Shown: positions 52,397 through 61,577 of the stretch, piece after piece
How positions within the stretch are numbered: the stretch's first letter is position 1
How the letters are laid out: each line of letters begins with the position of its first letter
NCBI GenBank assembly: GCA_947493255.1
Contig: CANLQK010000002.1
Location: 372,001-436,000, forward strand
DNA: 64,000 nt
From: an uncultured Paracoccaceae bacterium
GTDB lineage: Bacteria > Pseudomonadota > Alphaproteobacteria > Rhodobacterales > Rhodobacteraceae
Direction: 5' to 3'
Position numbers and translations under genes: made by a program
The notes under the pieces: generated by a model
Databases searched by the model: none
What the model saw: only the letters and a program-made list of their open reading frames with translations
What the model was told of the DNA's origin: nothing

Positions 52397-53257
52397 ATGC
52401 AGATGATGACATTCGTGAAACGCCTGAGCCTAACCATGGCCGGAATCGCCGCTGCTGGCGCAGTTAGCGCACAGACCGCCATTGAAGATCTGGAAATTGT
52501 TGGGGCGCCGACACCAGGTGCAACGGGTTTTCAGCCAGCTGTGACAGAACTCGCACGAGATATTCAATGGCTCGACGGAATGTTGCTGGTAATCATCACG
52601 ATCATTTCGCTGTTTGTAACTGGCCTGCTTGCATGGGTGATCTTGCGTTACAACGCGAAACGGAACCCAACACCGGCGACATTCACACACAATTCTCCGC
52701 TTGAAGTCGCCTGGACGATTGTTCCGATTGTGATTCTTGTGTTCATCGGCGCGTTTTCCTTGCCGGTTCTGTTCAAGCAACAAGAAATTCCTGAAGGCGA
52801 CATCAATATCACTGTCACCGGTTACCAGTGGTTCTGGTCTTATGAATACACAGACGAAGATGTGTTCTTTGAAAGCTACATGATCGGCTACAATGAAGGT
52901 AACCTGAACGAAGGTATCATCGAACAATTGGAAGAAGCCGGTTATTCTGAAGATGAATACCGTTTGGCAACTGACACAGCTGTCGTCGTTCCTGTTGGTG
53001 CAACGGTTGTTATGACAGTGACTGGCGCTGACGTGATCCACTCTTGGACGATCCCGGCGTTTGGTGTGAAGCAAGACGCCGTCCCAGGCCGTTTTGCCCA
53101 ACTTTGGTTCAACGCAGAGCGTGAAGGCATCTACTTTGGTCAGTGTTCCGAACTTTGCGGTAAGGACCACGCCTACATGCCAATCACTGTGAAAGTCGTT
53201 GATCCGGCTGTTTACGAAGAATGGCTGGCAGGCGCGAAAGAAGAATTCCCTGCCTAA
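52397..53257 (+). CDS. ctaC: Cytochrome c oxidase subunit II
   Basis: A 286-residue inner-membrane protein of an aa3-type terminal oxidase. A signal peptide covers about 1-25. Two helices follow (about 62-84 and 103-125), then the periplasmic cupredoxin domain. The CuA ligands are all present: His215, Cys250, Glu252, Cys254, His258 and Met261. Electrons from cytochrome c enter here. The start at 52397 follows an AGGG; the ATG codons at 52403 and 52406 are alternatives. The catalytic subunit I gene is not in the window. Two hairpins separate it from ctaB. Confidence 0.96.
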   Translation: MQMMTFVKRLSLTMAGIAAAGAVSAQTAIEDLEIVGAPTPGATGFQPAVTELARDIQWLDGMLLVIITIISLFVTGLLAWVILRYNAKRNPTPATFTHNSPLEVAWTIVPIVILVFIGAFSLPVLFKQQEIPEGDINITVTGYQWFWSYEYTDEDVFFESYMIGYNEGNLNEGIIEQLEEAGYSEDEYRLATDTAVVVPVGATVVMTVTGADVIHSWTIPAFGVKQDAVPGRFAQLWFNAEREGIYFGQCSELCGKDHAYMPITVKVVDPAVYEEWLAGAKEEFPA

Positions 53258-53268
53258 TATAGTGTGGC

Positions 53269-53309
53269 GGCGGGGTTTCCCCGCCCTACATCCATCTGCA
53301 TGACAGATG
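53269..53309 (+). other. Two adjacent hairpins between ctaC and ctaB
   Basis: GGCGGGG-TTT-CCCCGCC (53269-53285) and CATCTG-CATGA-CAGATG (53293-53309), each perfect. Neither is followed by a good T-run. They probably stabilise the ctaC mRNA end so that the structural subunit is made in excess over the assembly enzymes. Confidence 0.5.
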
Positions 53310-53334
53310 ATCAGATCAAGCCAATAGGACGGAC

Positions 53335-54267
53335 ATGACCGACGTGACCAACCATAGCCAGACACACGAGGCGCAGATGGGCGATTATTTCGCCTTAATG
53401 AAGCCCCGCGTCATGCAGTTGGTTGTGTTTACGGCCCTTGTCGGCCTTTTGGTGGCCCCCGTTGGTGTGAACCCGTTCATTGGGTTCGTCGCTGTTTTGT
53501 GCATCGCAGTCGGGGCAGGGGCCTCTGGTGCATTGAACATGTGGTGGGACGCCGACATCGATGCAATCATGAAACGTACGGTTACTCGCCCGATTCCGTC
53601 GGGTGCTGTGCAACCGGGTGAGGCATTGGGCATTGGCCTGACATTGTCCATTTTTGCTGTCGTTCTGTTGTTTTTGGCAACAAATGCATTGGCCGCTGGC
53701 CTTTTGGCATTCACGATCTTTTTCTACGCCGTCGTCTATTCAATGTGGTTGAAACGTTCGACCCCGCAGAACATCGTTATTGGTGGTGCGGCTGGCGCGT
53801 TCCCCCCGATGATTGGATGGGCCGTGGCGACTGGTGGCGTTTCTATCGAGTCTGTCTTGATGTTCGCGCTTATCTTTATGTGGACGCCGCCGCACTTTTG
53901 GGCGCTGGCGCTGTTTGTCAAATCTGATTACGGCGATGCGGGCGTTCCGATGTTGACCGAAACACATGGTCGTAAAGTTACGCGCAATCATATTCTTGCC
54001 TACTGTGTGCCGCTTGTTTTGGTTGCGCTGGGCCTCGGGTTTACGTCCATCGGTGGGCCAATTTATTTGGCCGTTGCACTGATACTGAACGTTTGGTTCC
54101 TGAAGGGGTGCTACGACATCTGGCGCCGCACTGATGCAGACAGCGAAGCCGACGATCACGCCATTGAAAAACACACCTTTAAGGTATCCCTATATTACCT
54201 GTTTGGGCATTTCGTCGCTTTGTTGGTTGAAGCGTTGATGCGCGCAAACGGTTGGGCGGTGCTATAA
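53335..54267 (+). CDS. ctaB: Protoheme IX farnesyltransferase CtaB
   Basis: A 310-residue UbiA-family membrane enzyme that adds a farnesyl group to heme b, giving heme O, the precursor of the heme A used by the oxidase. The active-site segment NMWWDADIDAIMKRTVTRP (residues about 67-85) is clear, and about nine helices are seen. The second acidic segment lies near residues 195-215. The stop codon overlaps the next gene by one base (TAATG). Gene order matches alphaproteobacterial cta clusters. Confidence 0.95.
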   Translation: MTDVTNHSQTHEAQMGDYFALMKPRVMQLVVFTALVGLLVAPVGVNPFIGFVAVLCIAVGAGASGALNMWWDADIDAIMKRTVTRPIPSGAVQPGEALGIGLTLSIFAVVLLFLATNALAAGLLAFTIFFYAVVYSMWLKRSTPQNIVIGGAAGAFPPMIGWAVATGGVSIESVLMFALIFMWTPPHFWALALFVKSDYGDAGVPMLTETHGRKVTRNHILAYCVPLVLVALGLGFTSIGGPIYLAVALILNVWFLKGCYDIWRRTDADSEADDHAIEKHTFKVSLYYLFGHFVALLVEALMRANGWAVL

Positions 54268-54515
54268 TGGCTTTGAAGGTCGAGCACGAAATTCACCAGC
54301 GCCGCAAGGGCCGCAATTCAGGCGTTGGCCTGTTGCTGGTTGGTATGGTCGGAATTGTTTTTGGCTTAACTGTCGTTAAGGTTTTGGGGCTGACCGATGT
54401 CCGCCAGATGGAGCGGTTTGACCACGTTGCTCGCCCGCAGTTGGAACCGGGCGCCTTGGAAGCCGCTGAACAGCGTGCTGCCGATTTGGCCGCACAAGCG
54501 GAGGCAAGCAACTGA
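54267..54515 (+). CDS. Small single-pass protein of the cytochrome oxidase cluster (CoxF-like)
   Basis: An 82-residue protein with a basic N-terminus (HQRRKGRNSG), one helix at about residues 21-42 (GLLLVGMVGIVFGLTVVKVL) and a short polar tail. Genes of this size and place between ctaB and ctaG occur in many alphaproteobacteria and are called cytochrome oxidase assembly factors; the role is not known. Its start overlaps the ctaB stop (TAATG) and its last base overlaps the ctaG start, so it is translated with both. Confidence 0.8.
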   Translation: MALKVEHEIHQRRKGRNSGVGLLLVGMVGIVFGLTVVKVLGLTDVRQMERFDHVARPQLEPGALEAAEQRAADLAAQAEASN

Positions 54516-55111
54516 TGTTTAATCCGTTTAACAAGATACCCGAGGGGCCAAACCGCACGGCCGCACAGGCAGTAAGTGTTGTGGTCTTGATGGGCGGGCT
54601 GGCTTGGGCGTCTGTGCCGTTTTATGACTGGTTTTGCCGGGTTACGGGTTTTGGTGGCGCAACGAACGTTGTGGCACAGGGATCAGATACGATTCTTGAC
54701 GAAACAGTAACCATTCGTTTCGAAAGCGCGGTCGCGCGCGATATGCCGTGGGATTTCAAACCCGTGCAGCGCGAAATGGAAGTCCGCATCGGTGAGACTG
54801 CTTTGGCGTTTTACGAGGCAACTAACCCAACCGACCAACCTATTTGGGGCGCTGCATCCTATAATGTTGCCCCTTACGAAGCAGGTGCGTTTTTCGACAA
54901 GATCGATTGTTTCTGCTTCGAACAGCAGGTGCTACAACCCGGTGAAACGATCAATATGCCTGTAACCTTCTTTGTCGACCCAGCAATCGTCGACGATCGT
55001 GAAGGACAGTATGTGCATACGATTACTTTGGGGTATACGTTCCACAGAAACGATAGCCCGCCCGAACAACAAGCCGCGCTGGATGTAACCCAGCCCACTG
55101 AATTGAACTAA
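54515..55111 (+). CDS. ctaG: Cytochrome c oxidase assembly protein CtaG (Cox11)
   Basis: A 198-residue protein anchored by one helix (about residues 18-36) with a periplasmic immunoglobulin-like domain. It delivers copper to the CuB centre of subunit I. The copper-binding CFC motif (Cys132 and Cys134 in KIDCFCFEQQ) is present, as are the Cys41 and PFYDWFCRVTGFGG segment after the helix. The length is normal. It is followed by ctaE after 26 bases. Confidence 0.95.
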   Translation: MFNPFNKIPEGPNRTAAQAVSVVVLMGGLAWASVPFYDWFCRVTGFGGATNVVAQGSDTILDETVTIRFESAVARDMPWDFKPVQREMEVRIGETALAFYEATNPTDQPIWGAASYNVAPYEAGAFFDKIDCFCFEQQVLQPGETINMPVTFFVDPAIVDDREGQYVHTITLGYTFHRNDSPPEQQAALDVTQPTELN

Positions 55112-55137
55112 GACCAACGCCGTAAGGGAACAAACTC

Positions 55138-55941
55138 ATGGCCCACGAAAAGAACCACGACTATCACATCCTGCCACCGTCTATTTGGCCACTGATGACC
55201 GGCGTCGCCGTGTTCATTATGTTGTTTGGCGCAGTGCTTTGGATGGACTCCGGCAGCAACCCTTACATGTTCTTGATGGGCTTTGTGGGTGTGTTGTACT
55301 GCATGTACGCTTGGTGGGCCGAAGTCATCGTTGAAAGCCATCAGGGCGACCACACACCGGTCGTTGTGATCGGCCTGCGTTATGGTTTCATCATGTTTAT
55401 CATGTCTGAAGTCATGTTCTTTGCGGCATGGTTTTGGTCGTTCTTCAAGCACGCGATGTACCCGATGGGCCCACAATCGCCAGCGATTGATGGTCCTTTC
55501 CCGCCTGTTGGCATCGAAACATTTGACCCTTGGCACCTGCCGCTGATCAACACATTGATCCTGCTGTGTTCTGGTGCAGCCGCGACTTGGGCACACCATG
55601 CGCTTGCACATGAAGACAACCGTGAAGACGTAAAATCTGGTCTGATCCTAGCGGTCGTTTTGGGTGTGATCTTTACGGTCTTCCAAGCCTACGAATACAG
55701 CCACGCGGCCTTTGGCCTTGCTGGCAACATCTATGGCGCGAACTTCTTTATGGCGACTGGTTTCCACGGTTTCCACGTGATCATCGGTACGATCTTCTTG
55801 TTCATCTGCTACCTGCGTGTGCGCCGCGGTCATTTCACGGCTGAACGTCACGTTGGGTTCGAAGCAGCTGCTTGGTACTGGCACTTTGTGGACGTGGTAT
55901 GGTTGTTCCTATTCGCCGCTGTCTACGTTTGGGGCCAGTAA
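55138..55941 (+). CDS. ctaE: Cytochrome c oxidase subunit III
   Basis: A 267-residue protein with seven helices. Family segments visible are [14 protein letters not shown] at the start, the [20 protein letters not shown] helix with its conserved Glu, [12 protein letters not shown] and [14 protein letters not shown] at the end. It completes the core of the aa3 oxidase with subunit II. A terminator-like hairpin lies after it. Confidence 0.96.
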   Translation: MAHEKNHDYHILPPSIWPLMTGVAVFIMLFGAVLWMDSGSNPYMFLMGFVGVLYCMYAWWAEVIVESHQGDHTPVVVIGLRYGFIMFIMSEVMFFAAWFWSFFKHAMYPMGPQSPAIDGPFPPVGIETFDPWHLPLINTLILLCSGAAATWAHHALAHEDNREDVKSGLILAVVLGVIFTVFQAYEYSHAAFGLAGNIYGANFFMATGFHGFHVIIGTIFLFICYLRVRRGHFTAERHVGFEAAAWYWHFVDVVWLFLFAAVYVWGQ

Positions 55942-55981
55942 CGGCCACGGCCGCTTGACCTTACTGAGCTGACACGACAAG

Positions 55982-56010
55982 ACGCGCGGGGTGAAAGCCC
56001 TGCGCGTTTT
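55982..56010 (+). terminator. Terminator-like hairpin between ctaE and surf1
   Basis: ACGCGCGGGG and CCCTGCGCGT pair, with a G-U, around a short TGAAAG loop, followed by TTTT. It may end much of the transcription so that surf1 is made at a lower level. Confidence 0.65.
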
Positions 56011-56042
56011 CCAAATTTAGGACTGCAACTTCAGGACCCAGT

Positions 56043-56735
56043 ATGCGTAATCTACTTTTCCCTTTGATCGTCGGGTTGGGCGGTCTTGCGATACTCGTCG
56101 GGCTAGCCAACTGGCAGCTGAATCGTCTGGAATGGAAAGAGGGTATTCTTGCCGATATCCGCGCAAAACTGGATGCGCCCGCGATTCCGTTGTTAGAAAA
56201 CCCTGACCCTCTCACAGACAATTACCTGTCAGTCATTTTCGAAGGGCAACCAACGGGAGAAGAACTGCGGGTGCTGGATTCCGGCACAATAGCAGGCACG
56301 GGCCACCACATCATTTCCGCGTTTGAAACATCCGATGGTCGCCGAGTAATGGTGGATCAAGGCTTGATCGGTATCAATGATGCCAGTGCGCAATCGATGG
56401 AACCGATGATTGAAACGATCACCGTTCAGGGCAATCTGATTTGGCCTGACGACCCAGAGGCCCAGCCCCCACAGGGGGATGAATGGTATTCACGAGATGT
56501 CGCTGCGATGGCGTTGGTGCTGAACACGGAACCGTTGCTGGTGCAGCTTGCCGCGGCAAGCCAATATGACCCACGATTGTCACCGTTGGCCGTTGATACC
56601 AGAAACATCAAAAATGATCATTTGGAATATGCGATCACATGGATGCTATTGGCGGTTGTGTGGGGCGCGATGACCATGTTCTACATCGCACGCACATTAC
56701 GCCAAACTAGATTAAAGACCGAGAAAGAAGACTGA
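56043..56735 (+). CDS. surf1: SURF1 family cytochrome oxidase assembly protein
   Basis: A 230-residue protein with one helix at each end (about residues 5-22 and 203-222) and a periplasmic domain between. It helps insert heme A in subunit I. The family signature after the first helix is LANWQLNRLEWKEG (about 21-34). The C-terminal segment NDHLEYAITWMLLAVVW is also typical. One base separates it from thrC, so they share a transcript, an order common in Rhodobacterales. Confidence 0.92.
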   Translation: MRNLLFPLIVGLGGLAILVGLANWQLNRLEWKEGILADIRAKLDAPAIPLLENPDPLTDNYLSVIFEGQPTGEELRVLDSGTIAGTGHHIISAFETSDGRRVMVDQGLIGINDASAQSMEPMIETITVQGNLIWPDDPEAQPPQGDEWYSRDVAAMALVLNTEPLLVQLAAASQYDPRLSPLAVDTRNIKNDHLEYAITWMLLAVVWGAMTMFYIARTLRQTRLKTEKED

Positions 56736-56736
56736 T

Positions 56737-58125
56737 ATGAAATATGTCTCCACCCGCGGAGCCGCCCCCGAACTGACATTCGAAGAGGCGATGATGACCG
56801 GTTTGGCCCGAGATGGCGGGCTCTATGTGCCCGACGAAATCCCGCAGCTTTCCCACGACCAAATCGCAGCGATGGCAGGACAATCGTATGAGGATGTGGC
56901 GTTCTCAGTTATGCGTCCGTTTATTGGCGACACATTCACAGATGAAGAATTCCGCAGATTGATCGAAACGGCCTATGCCGGTTTCAACCACGCAGCACGT
57001 GCGCCCCTAAAGCAGTTGGACAATAATCACTTCCTTTTGGAGCTGTTTCACGGCCCAACTTTGGCGTTCAAAGATTTTGCGATGCAATTGATTGGACAGA
57101 TGTTCCAAGCGTCTCTTACACGGTCCGGCAAACGGATCACCATTGTGGGTGCGACATCAGGTGATACCGGTTCAGCCGCGATTGAAGCCTTTCGCGGGTT
57201 GAGCAATGTGGATGTGTTCATCTTGTTCCCCCATGGCCGTGTATCCGAAGTACAGCGCCGTCAGATGACAACCCCATCAGAAGACAACGTGCATGCACTG
57301 GCGCTGGACGGTGATTTCGACGATTGCCAAGCGGCGTTGAAAGACATGTTCAACGATTTCGATTTCCGTGACGGCGTGAACCTTGCTGGTGTGAATTCAA
57401 TCAACTGGGGCCGCGTTTTGGCGCAGGTGGTCTATTTCTTTAGCTCTGCTGTGGCTTTGGGTGCGCCGCATCGTAAGGTCAGTTTTACCGTGCCGACTGG
57501 TAACTTTGGGGACATTTTTGCGGGCTACATCGCGCAGCGCATGGGATTGCCCGTTGAACAGTTGGTCATTGCCACCAACCAAAATGATATTCTGCACCGC
57601 ACTTTAGAGACCGGAGCGCAGGTTAAGGAAGGGGTTGTTCCCTCCATCAGCCCCTCCATGGATATTCAGGTGTCGTCCAATTTCGAACGTGCGCTGTTTG
57701 AAGCTTACGGCCGCGACGGCGCTACGGTTGCCGAACAGATGGATGATTTGAAATCAAAAGGTGCATTTACGGTGAGCCAAGGTGCGATCGAAATGTTGCG
57801 AGATACCTTCGCGTCAGGTCGCGCTTCGGAAGATGAAACCTATGCGCAGATAACCTCAGAACTGACGAGATCTGGCGAACTGCTGTGCCCGCATTCGGCC
57901 GTTGGCGTGAAGGTTGCAGACGCGTTCCAATCCGACGTGCCCATGATTACGTTAGCCACTGCACACCCAGCTAAATTTCCTGCTGCGGTCGAAAAGGCCA
58001 CAGGCCAGCACCCGCCATTACCGCCCCATATGGCCGACCTATATGACCGCGATGAACGGGTTACGCGGGTTCCAAATGATTTGGCGACACTGCAAACGCT
58101 CATCAAAGAACGGATTTCCAAGTGA
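56737..58125 (+). CDS. thrC: Threonine synthase
   Basis: A 462-residue PLP enzyme that makes threonine from O-phosphohomoserine. The N-terminus MKYVSTRGAAPELTFEEA is typical of the long proteobacterial class. The PLP Lys112 lies in GPTLAFKDFAM, and the phosphate-binding loop is GATSGDTGSAA. The stop overlaps the GTG start of the next gene (GTGA). Aspartate kinase, which starts the same pathway, is encoded nearby at 61578. Confidence 0.96.
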   Translation: MKYVSTRGAAPELTFEEAMMTGLARDGGLYVPDEIPQLSHDQIAAMAGQSYEDVAFSVMRPFIGDTFTDEEFRRLIETAYAGFNHAARAPLKQLDNNHFLLELFHGPTLAFKDFAMQLIGQMFQASLTRSGKRITIVGATSGDTGSAAIEAFRGLSNVDVFILFPHGRVSEVQRRQMTTPSEDNVHALALDGDFDDCQAALKDMFNDFDFRDGVNLAGVNSINWGRVLAQVVYFFSSAVALGAPHRKVSFTVPTGNFGDIFAGYIAQRMGLPVEQLVIATNQNDILHRTLETGAQVKEGVVPSISPSMDIQVSSNFERALFEAYGRDGATVAEQMDDLKSKGAFTVSQGAIEMLRDTFASGRASEDETYAQITSELTRSGELLCPHSAVGVKVADAFQSDVPMITLATAHPAKFPAAVEKATGQHPPLPPHMADLYDRDERVTRVPNDLATLQTLIKERISK

Positions 58126-59387
58126 CCGTCCAACAGCATACGTTGTCCAACGGGTTCCGCATTGTCACAGAACAAATGCCGGGCCTGAAATCAGCCTCTT
58201 TGGGGATCTGGGTGATGGCCGGTGGCCGCCACGAGCGCCCAGAGCAAAACGGCATTGCACATTTTCTGGAACATATGGCGTTCAAAGGCACCAAAACGCG
58301 ATCAGCGTTGCAAATTGCTGAATCCATCGAAGACGTTGGCGGTTACATCAACGCCTATACGTCGCGCGAAATGACAGCTTATTACGCGCGCGTATTGGAA
58401 AATGATGTGCCTTTGGCCTTAGATGTGATCGCAGACATTTTGTTGAATCCAGTATTTGATCCTGCTGAAATCGAGGTGGAACGCGGTGTGATCTTGCAGG
58501 AAATTGGGCAAGCACACGACACGCCTGATGACGTGATCTTTGATTGGTTGCAGGAAGAGGCTTTCCCGAACCAACCGCTGGGCCGTACGATTTTGGGGCC
58601 AAGCGAACGGGTCAGTAGTTTCACACGAGCGAATTTGTCTGATTTCGTTGGTGAACATTACGGCCCCGATCAAATGATCCTGTCGGCGGCTGGTGCGGTG
58701 GACCCAGACGCGTTGTTGGCCTTCGCTGAAAAACTGTTTGGCCATCTGCCAGCCCGGTCCCAACCGAATGCCGCACAGGCTGCGGCCTTTGCGGGTGGCG
58801 AACGGCGTGTGGTGAAAGGGCTAGAGCAGGCGCATTTTGCATTGGCGTTTGAAGGGCCTGACTATCGCGACCCACAGATTTTCGCGGCCCAGATCCACGC
58901 AATAGCGATGGGTGGCGGGATGTCATCACGTTTGTTCCAAGAACTGCGTGAAAACCGCGGTTTGTGCTATACAATTTTCGCTCAAGCCGGGGCCTATGCC
59001 GATACCGGTATGATGACCGTTTATGCCGGTACATCAGGCGATCAATTGGGTGAACTTGCGGCATTGACCATGGACGAGTTGAAACGCGCTGCAGATGACA
59101 TGACTGCAGAAGAAGTTGCGCGGGCACGGGCACAAATGAAAGCGGGCATGTTGATGGGGCTAGAAAGCCCGTCAAATCGTGCCGAACGTTTGGCTCGGAT
59201 GGTCGCGATTTGGGACAAGGTCCCGACAATTGACGAAACGATAGCGCGCATCGACGCGGTAACGACAGGCGATGTGCGTGAATTTGGTGGGCAATTGATC
59301 ACCAATGCGGGATCAGCAATGGCGCTATATGGGCCGGTGGATAATGCACCGGCGCTTGAAACTCTAAAGGCGCGGTTGGTGGCCTGA
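58122..59387 (+). CDS. M16 family zinc peptidase (mitochondrial processing peptidase-like)
   Basis: A 421-residue peptidase. The inverted zinc motif HFLEH is at residues 47-51 in GIAHFLEHMAFKGT, with the downstream Glu in EVERGVILQEIGQAHDTPDD. Family segments such as GGGMSSRLFQELRENRGLCY appear near residue 270. Its natural substrate in alphaproteobacteria is not known. It starts at GTG (58122), overlapping the thrC stop. It is followed by a GNAT gene that overlaps by one base. Confidence 0.92.
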   Translation: MTVQQHTLSNGFRIVTEQMPGLKSASLGIWVMAGGRHERPEQNGIAHFLEHMAFKGTKTRSALQIAESIEDVGGYINAYTSREMTAYYARVLENDVPLALDVIADILLNPVFDPAEIEVERGVILQEIGQAHDTPDDVIFDWLQEEAFPNQPLGRTILGPSERVSSFTRANLSDFVGEHYGPDQMILSAAGAVDPDALLAFAEKLFGHLPARSQPNAAQAAAFAGGERRVVKGLEQAHFALAFEGPDYRDPQIFAAQIHAIAMGGGMSSRLFQELRENRGLCYTIFAQAGAYADTGMMTVYAGTSGDQLGELAALTMDELKRAADDMTAEEVARARAQMKAGMLMGLESPSNRAERLARMVAIWDKVPTIDETIARIDAVTTGDVREFGGQLITNAGSAMALYGPVDNAPALETLKARLVA

Positions 59388-59971
59388 TGTTGAAGGTGCG
59401 GCGAAAGGTTCGACTGGACACAGAGCGAATGACGCTTCGCCCACCTATTCACGGCGATTTTCGGCAATGGGCCGCACTGCGTGAGGCGTCGGCCGACTTT
59501 CTAACCCCATGGGAACCGACATGGGCTGGCGACCACCTAACCCGAAAAAGTTTCACCAACAGGGTGTATTGGGCGCAACGGTCCATCACCAATGGAACAG
59601 CCGTACCGTTGTTTTTGGTTCGGCGGGAAGATGACAGGATTTTGGGTGCCATTACCCTAGACCATATTCGACGCGGGCCAGCGCAATCAGCGACAACGGG
59701 TTACTGGATCGGCGAGCCTTATGCCCGACATGGATATATGCGTGAAGCAATCGAAGCTGTGGTTCACCACGCGTTTACTGTACTCGACCTAAGTCGGGTC
59801 GAGGCGGGGTGTTTGCCTGAAAATGCCCCATCGCGTGGGTTGCTGGAAAAATGCGGGTTTAAATACGAAGGTGTTGCGCAGGCCTATTTGCAGATCAACG
59901 GCCGGTGGCGGAACCACGTATTATACGCCAATCTCAGGCATGATCGTCGGGGGCGTACTGACGTCGGTTGA
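59387..59971 (+). CDS. GNAT acetyltransferase (RimJ/RimL type)
   Basis: A 194-residue acetyltransferase_3 protein. Recognisable are the ERMTLRPPIHGDFRQWAALR start, the GYWIGEPYARHGYMREAIEA helix that binds acetyl-CoA, and the SRGLLEKCGFKYEG end. Such enzymes acetylate the N-terminus of ribosomal proteins or other targets. The substrate is not known here. The gene overlaps the M16 gene by one base. The 137 bases after it show no convincing gene. Confidence 0.9.
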   Translation: MLKVRRKVRLDTERMTLRPPIHGDFRQWAALREASADFLTPWEPTWAGDHLTRKSFTNRVYWAQRSITNGTAVPLFLVRREDDRILGAITLDHIRRGPAQSATTGYWIGEPYARHGYMREAIEAVVHHAFTVLDLSRVEAGCLPENAPSRGLLEKCGFKYEGVAQAYLQINGRWRNHVLYANLRHDRRGRTDVG

Positions 59972-60108
59972 TCGTGCTAAACTTGTGCCCCTGCTCGACG
60001 CAAGTTGGGCCATGGGACACCAACTCACTAGCGTTTCAACTTGGGTGTTTGTTCATTTAGAAAACACAGAACATTGCCTGAATGGTGCGCGCATGAAAGA
60101 TAGATCGT

Positions 60109-61518
60109 ATGACATTTAATTCAGCTGATCCCGCATTCGAAACGCATTTACGTGCCATTCTTCCTGCTGCTTCATTTGGGGTAGACCCCGAGCCTTTTCT
60201 GACAGAGCCCCGTGGTCGTTGGCAGGGGCAGGGTGTTGTTGTTTCACCTGCAACAGTAGATGAGGTTTCGGCGTTGATGTCAGCATGCCACAGCGCGCGT
60301 GTTCCGGTGGTTCCATATTCTGGAGGGACTGGACTGGTCGGTGGCCAGATTGCTCAAGATGGTGCGGTACCTGTCGTATTGTCATTGGCGAAAATGTCGG
60401 CCGTGCGGGCCATCTATGCAGATGAGAACGTCATCGAGGTGGATGGGGGCGCAATTTTGGCGGATGTGCAAACGGCGGCGGCACGCGAAGGGCGTTTGTT
60501 TCCGCTGTCTTTGGCATCGGAAGGGTCTGCGCGGATAGGTGGGTTGTTGGCAACCAATGCCGGTGGGTTAAATGTAATCCGCTACGGAAATGCCCGTGCG
60601 CAGTGTTTGGGAGTAGAGGTTGTTCTAGCCGATGGAACGGTATGGAACGGGATGAGCCGTCTGCGCAAAGACAACACAGGGTACGATCTACGCGATTTGA
60701 TGATCGGGTCGGAAGGCACGTTGGGTGTGATAACCGGCGCGTCGTTGCGGATGATGCCGCGCCCTGCCGAGGAAGCAACGGCATTGTTTGTGGTCCCAGA
60801 CCCCAAAGCCGCGGTTTCACTATTGGCGTTGGCCGGCGACCAATTGGGCGAGGTGATTTCAGGATTCGAATTGATGCACCGTCAAGGGTTTGATTTTCTG
60901 GATGAGGCAGGGATCAACTATCATCGCCCGTTTGTGAATACGCCAGAGTGGTCTGTGTTGATGAAGGTCGGGATGGCGGCGGGGCAAAACCCGCAAGATG
61001 CGCTAGCAATGCTATTTGAGGTGGCTGGTGATTTGGTATCGGACGGCGTGATTGCGCAGTCGTTGCAACAAGCGAATGACCTTTGGGCGATCCGAGAGTT
61101 GATACCAGAAGGCAACCGGCGGATTGGGTCGGTCTCATCACATGATATCTCGGTTCCGATTTCCAGTGTGCCTGATTTTATCAAGATGGGACCAGAAGCC
61201 ATTGCCAAGGTTGGGGAATTTCGGATCAACTGTTTTGGGCATCTTGGGGATGGCAACTTGCACTACAATGTCTTTCCAGTGAAAGGCGGATCTCGACATG
61301 ACCATGATAGCCAACGTGATGCGATCAAGGCTGCAATCCATGATCTTGCGCATTCGTTTGGCGGGTCGGTTAGTGCCGAGCATGGGATTGGCCGATTAAA
61401 AGTGGGCGATCTTGAAACATACGGCGATCCGGCGAAATTGGCGATGATGCGCGCGATCAAGGACGCGCTAGATCCGCGCGGAATTTTGAACCCAGGGGCC
61501 GTGTTGCGTGTGCGGTAA
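60109..61518 (+). CDS. FAD-linked 2-hydroxyacid dehydrogenase (GlcD / D-2-hydroxyglutarate type)
   Basis: A 469-residue flavoprotein. The FAD_binding_4 domain occupies residues about 40-215 with VPYSGGTGLVGGQIA and ASEGSARIGGLLATNAGG. The C-terminal FAD-oxidase domain (about 225-465) has INCFGHLGDGNLHYNVFP and SAEHGIGRLKVGDL, including the metal-binding His residues. Members oxidise glycolate, D-lactate or D-2-hydroxyglutarate; the substrate cannot be settled here. The iron-sulfur partner of glycolate oxidase (glcF) is not adjacent, which favours a stand-alone dehydrogenase. Confidence 0.88.
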   Translation: MTFNSADPAFETHLRAILPAASFGVDPEPFLTEPRGRWQGQGVVVSPATVDEVSALMSACHSARVPVVPYSGGTGLVGGQIAQDGAVPVVLSLAKMSAVRAIYADENVIEVDGGAILADVQTAAAREGRLFPLSLASEGSARIGGLLATNAGGLNVIRYGNARAQCLGVEVVLADGTVWNGMSRLRKDNTGYDLRDLMIGSEGTLGVITGASLRMMPRPAEEATALFVVPDPKAAVSLLALAGDQLGEVISGFELMHRQGFDFLDEAGINYHRPFVNTPEWSVLMKVGMAAGQNPQDALAMLFEVAGDLVSDGVIAQSLQQANDLWAIRELIPEGNRRIGSVSSHDISVPISSVPDFIKMGPEAIAKVGEFRINCFGHLGDGNLHYNVFPVKGGSRHDHDSQRDAIKAAIHDLAHSFGGSVSAEHGIGRLKVGDLETYGDPAKLAMMRAIKDALDPRGILNPGAVLRVR

Positions 61519-61577
61519 GCTTGCACACAGCCGCTACCCAGAATAAGACGGCGCGAACCTGAGTTTAGAGGCGAATT

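Noticed and set aside
59823-60119. A 98-codon open frame after the GNAT gene
   Set aside because: Most of it overlaps the GNAT gene in another frame; the tail has no recognisable features.
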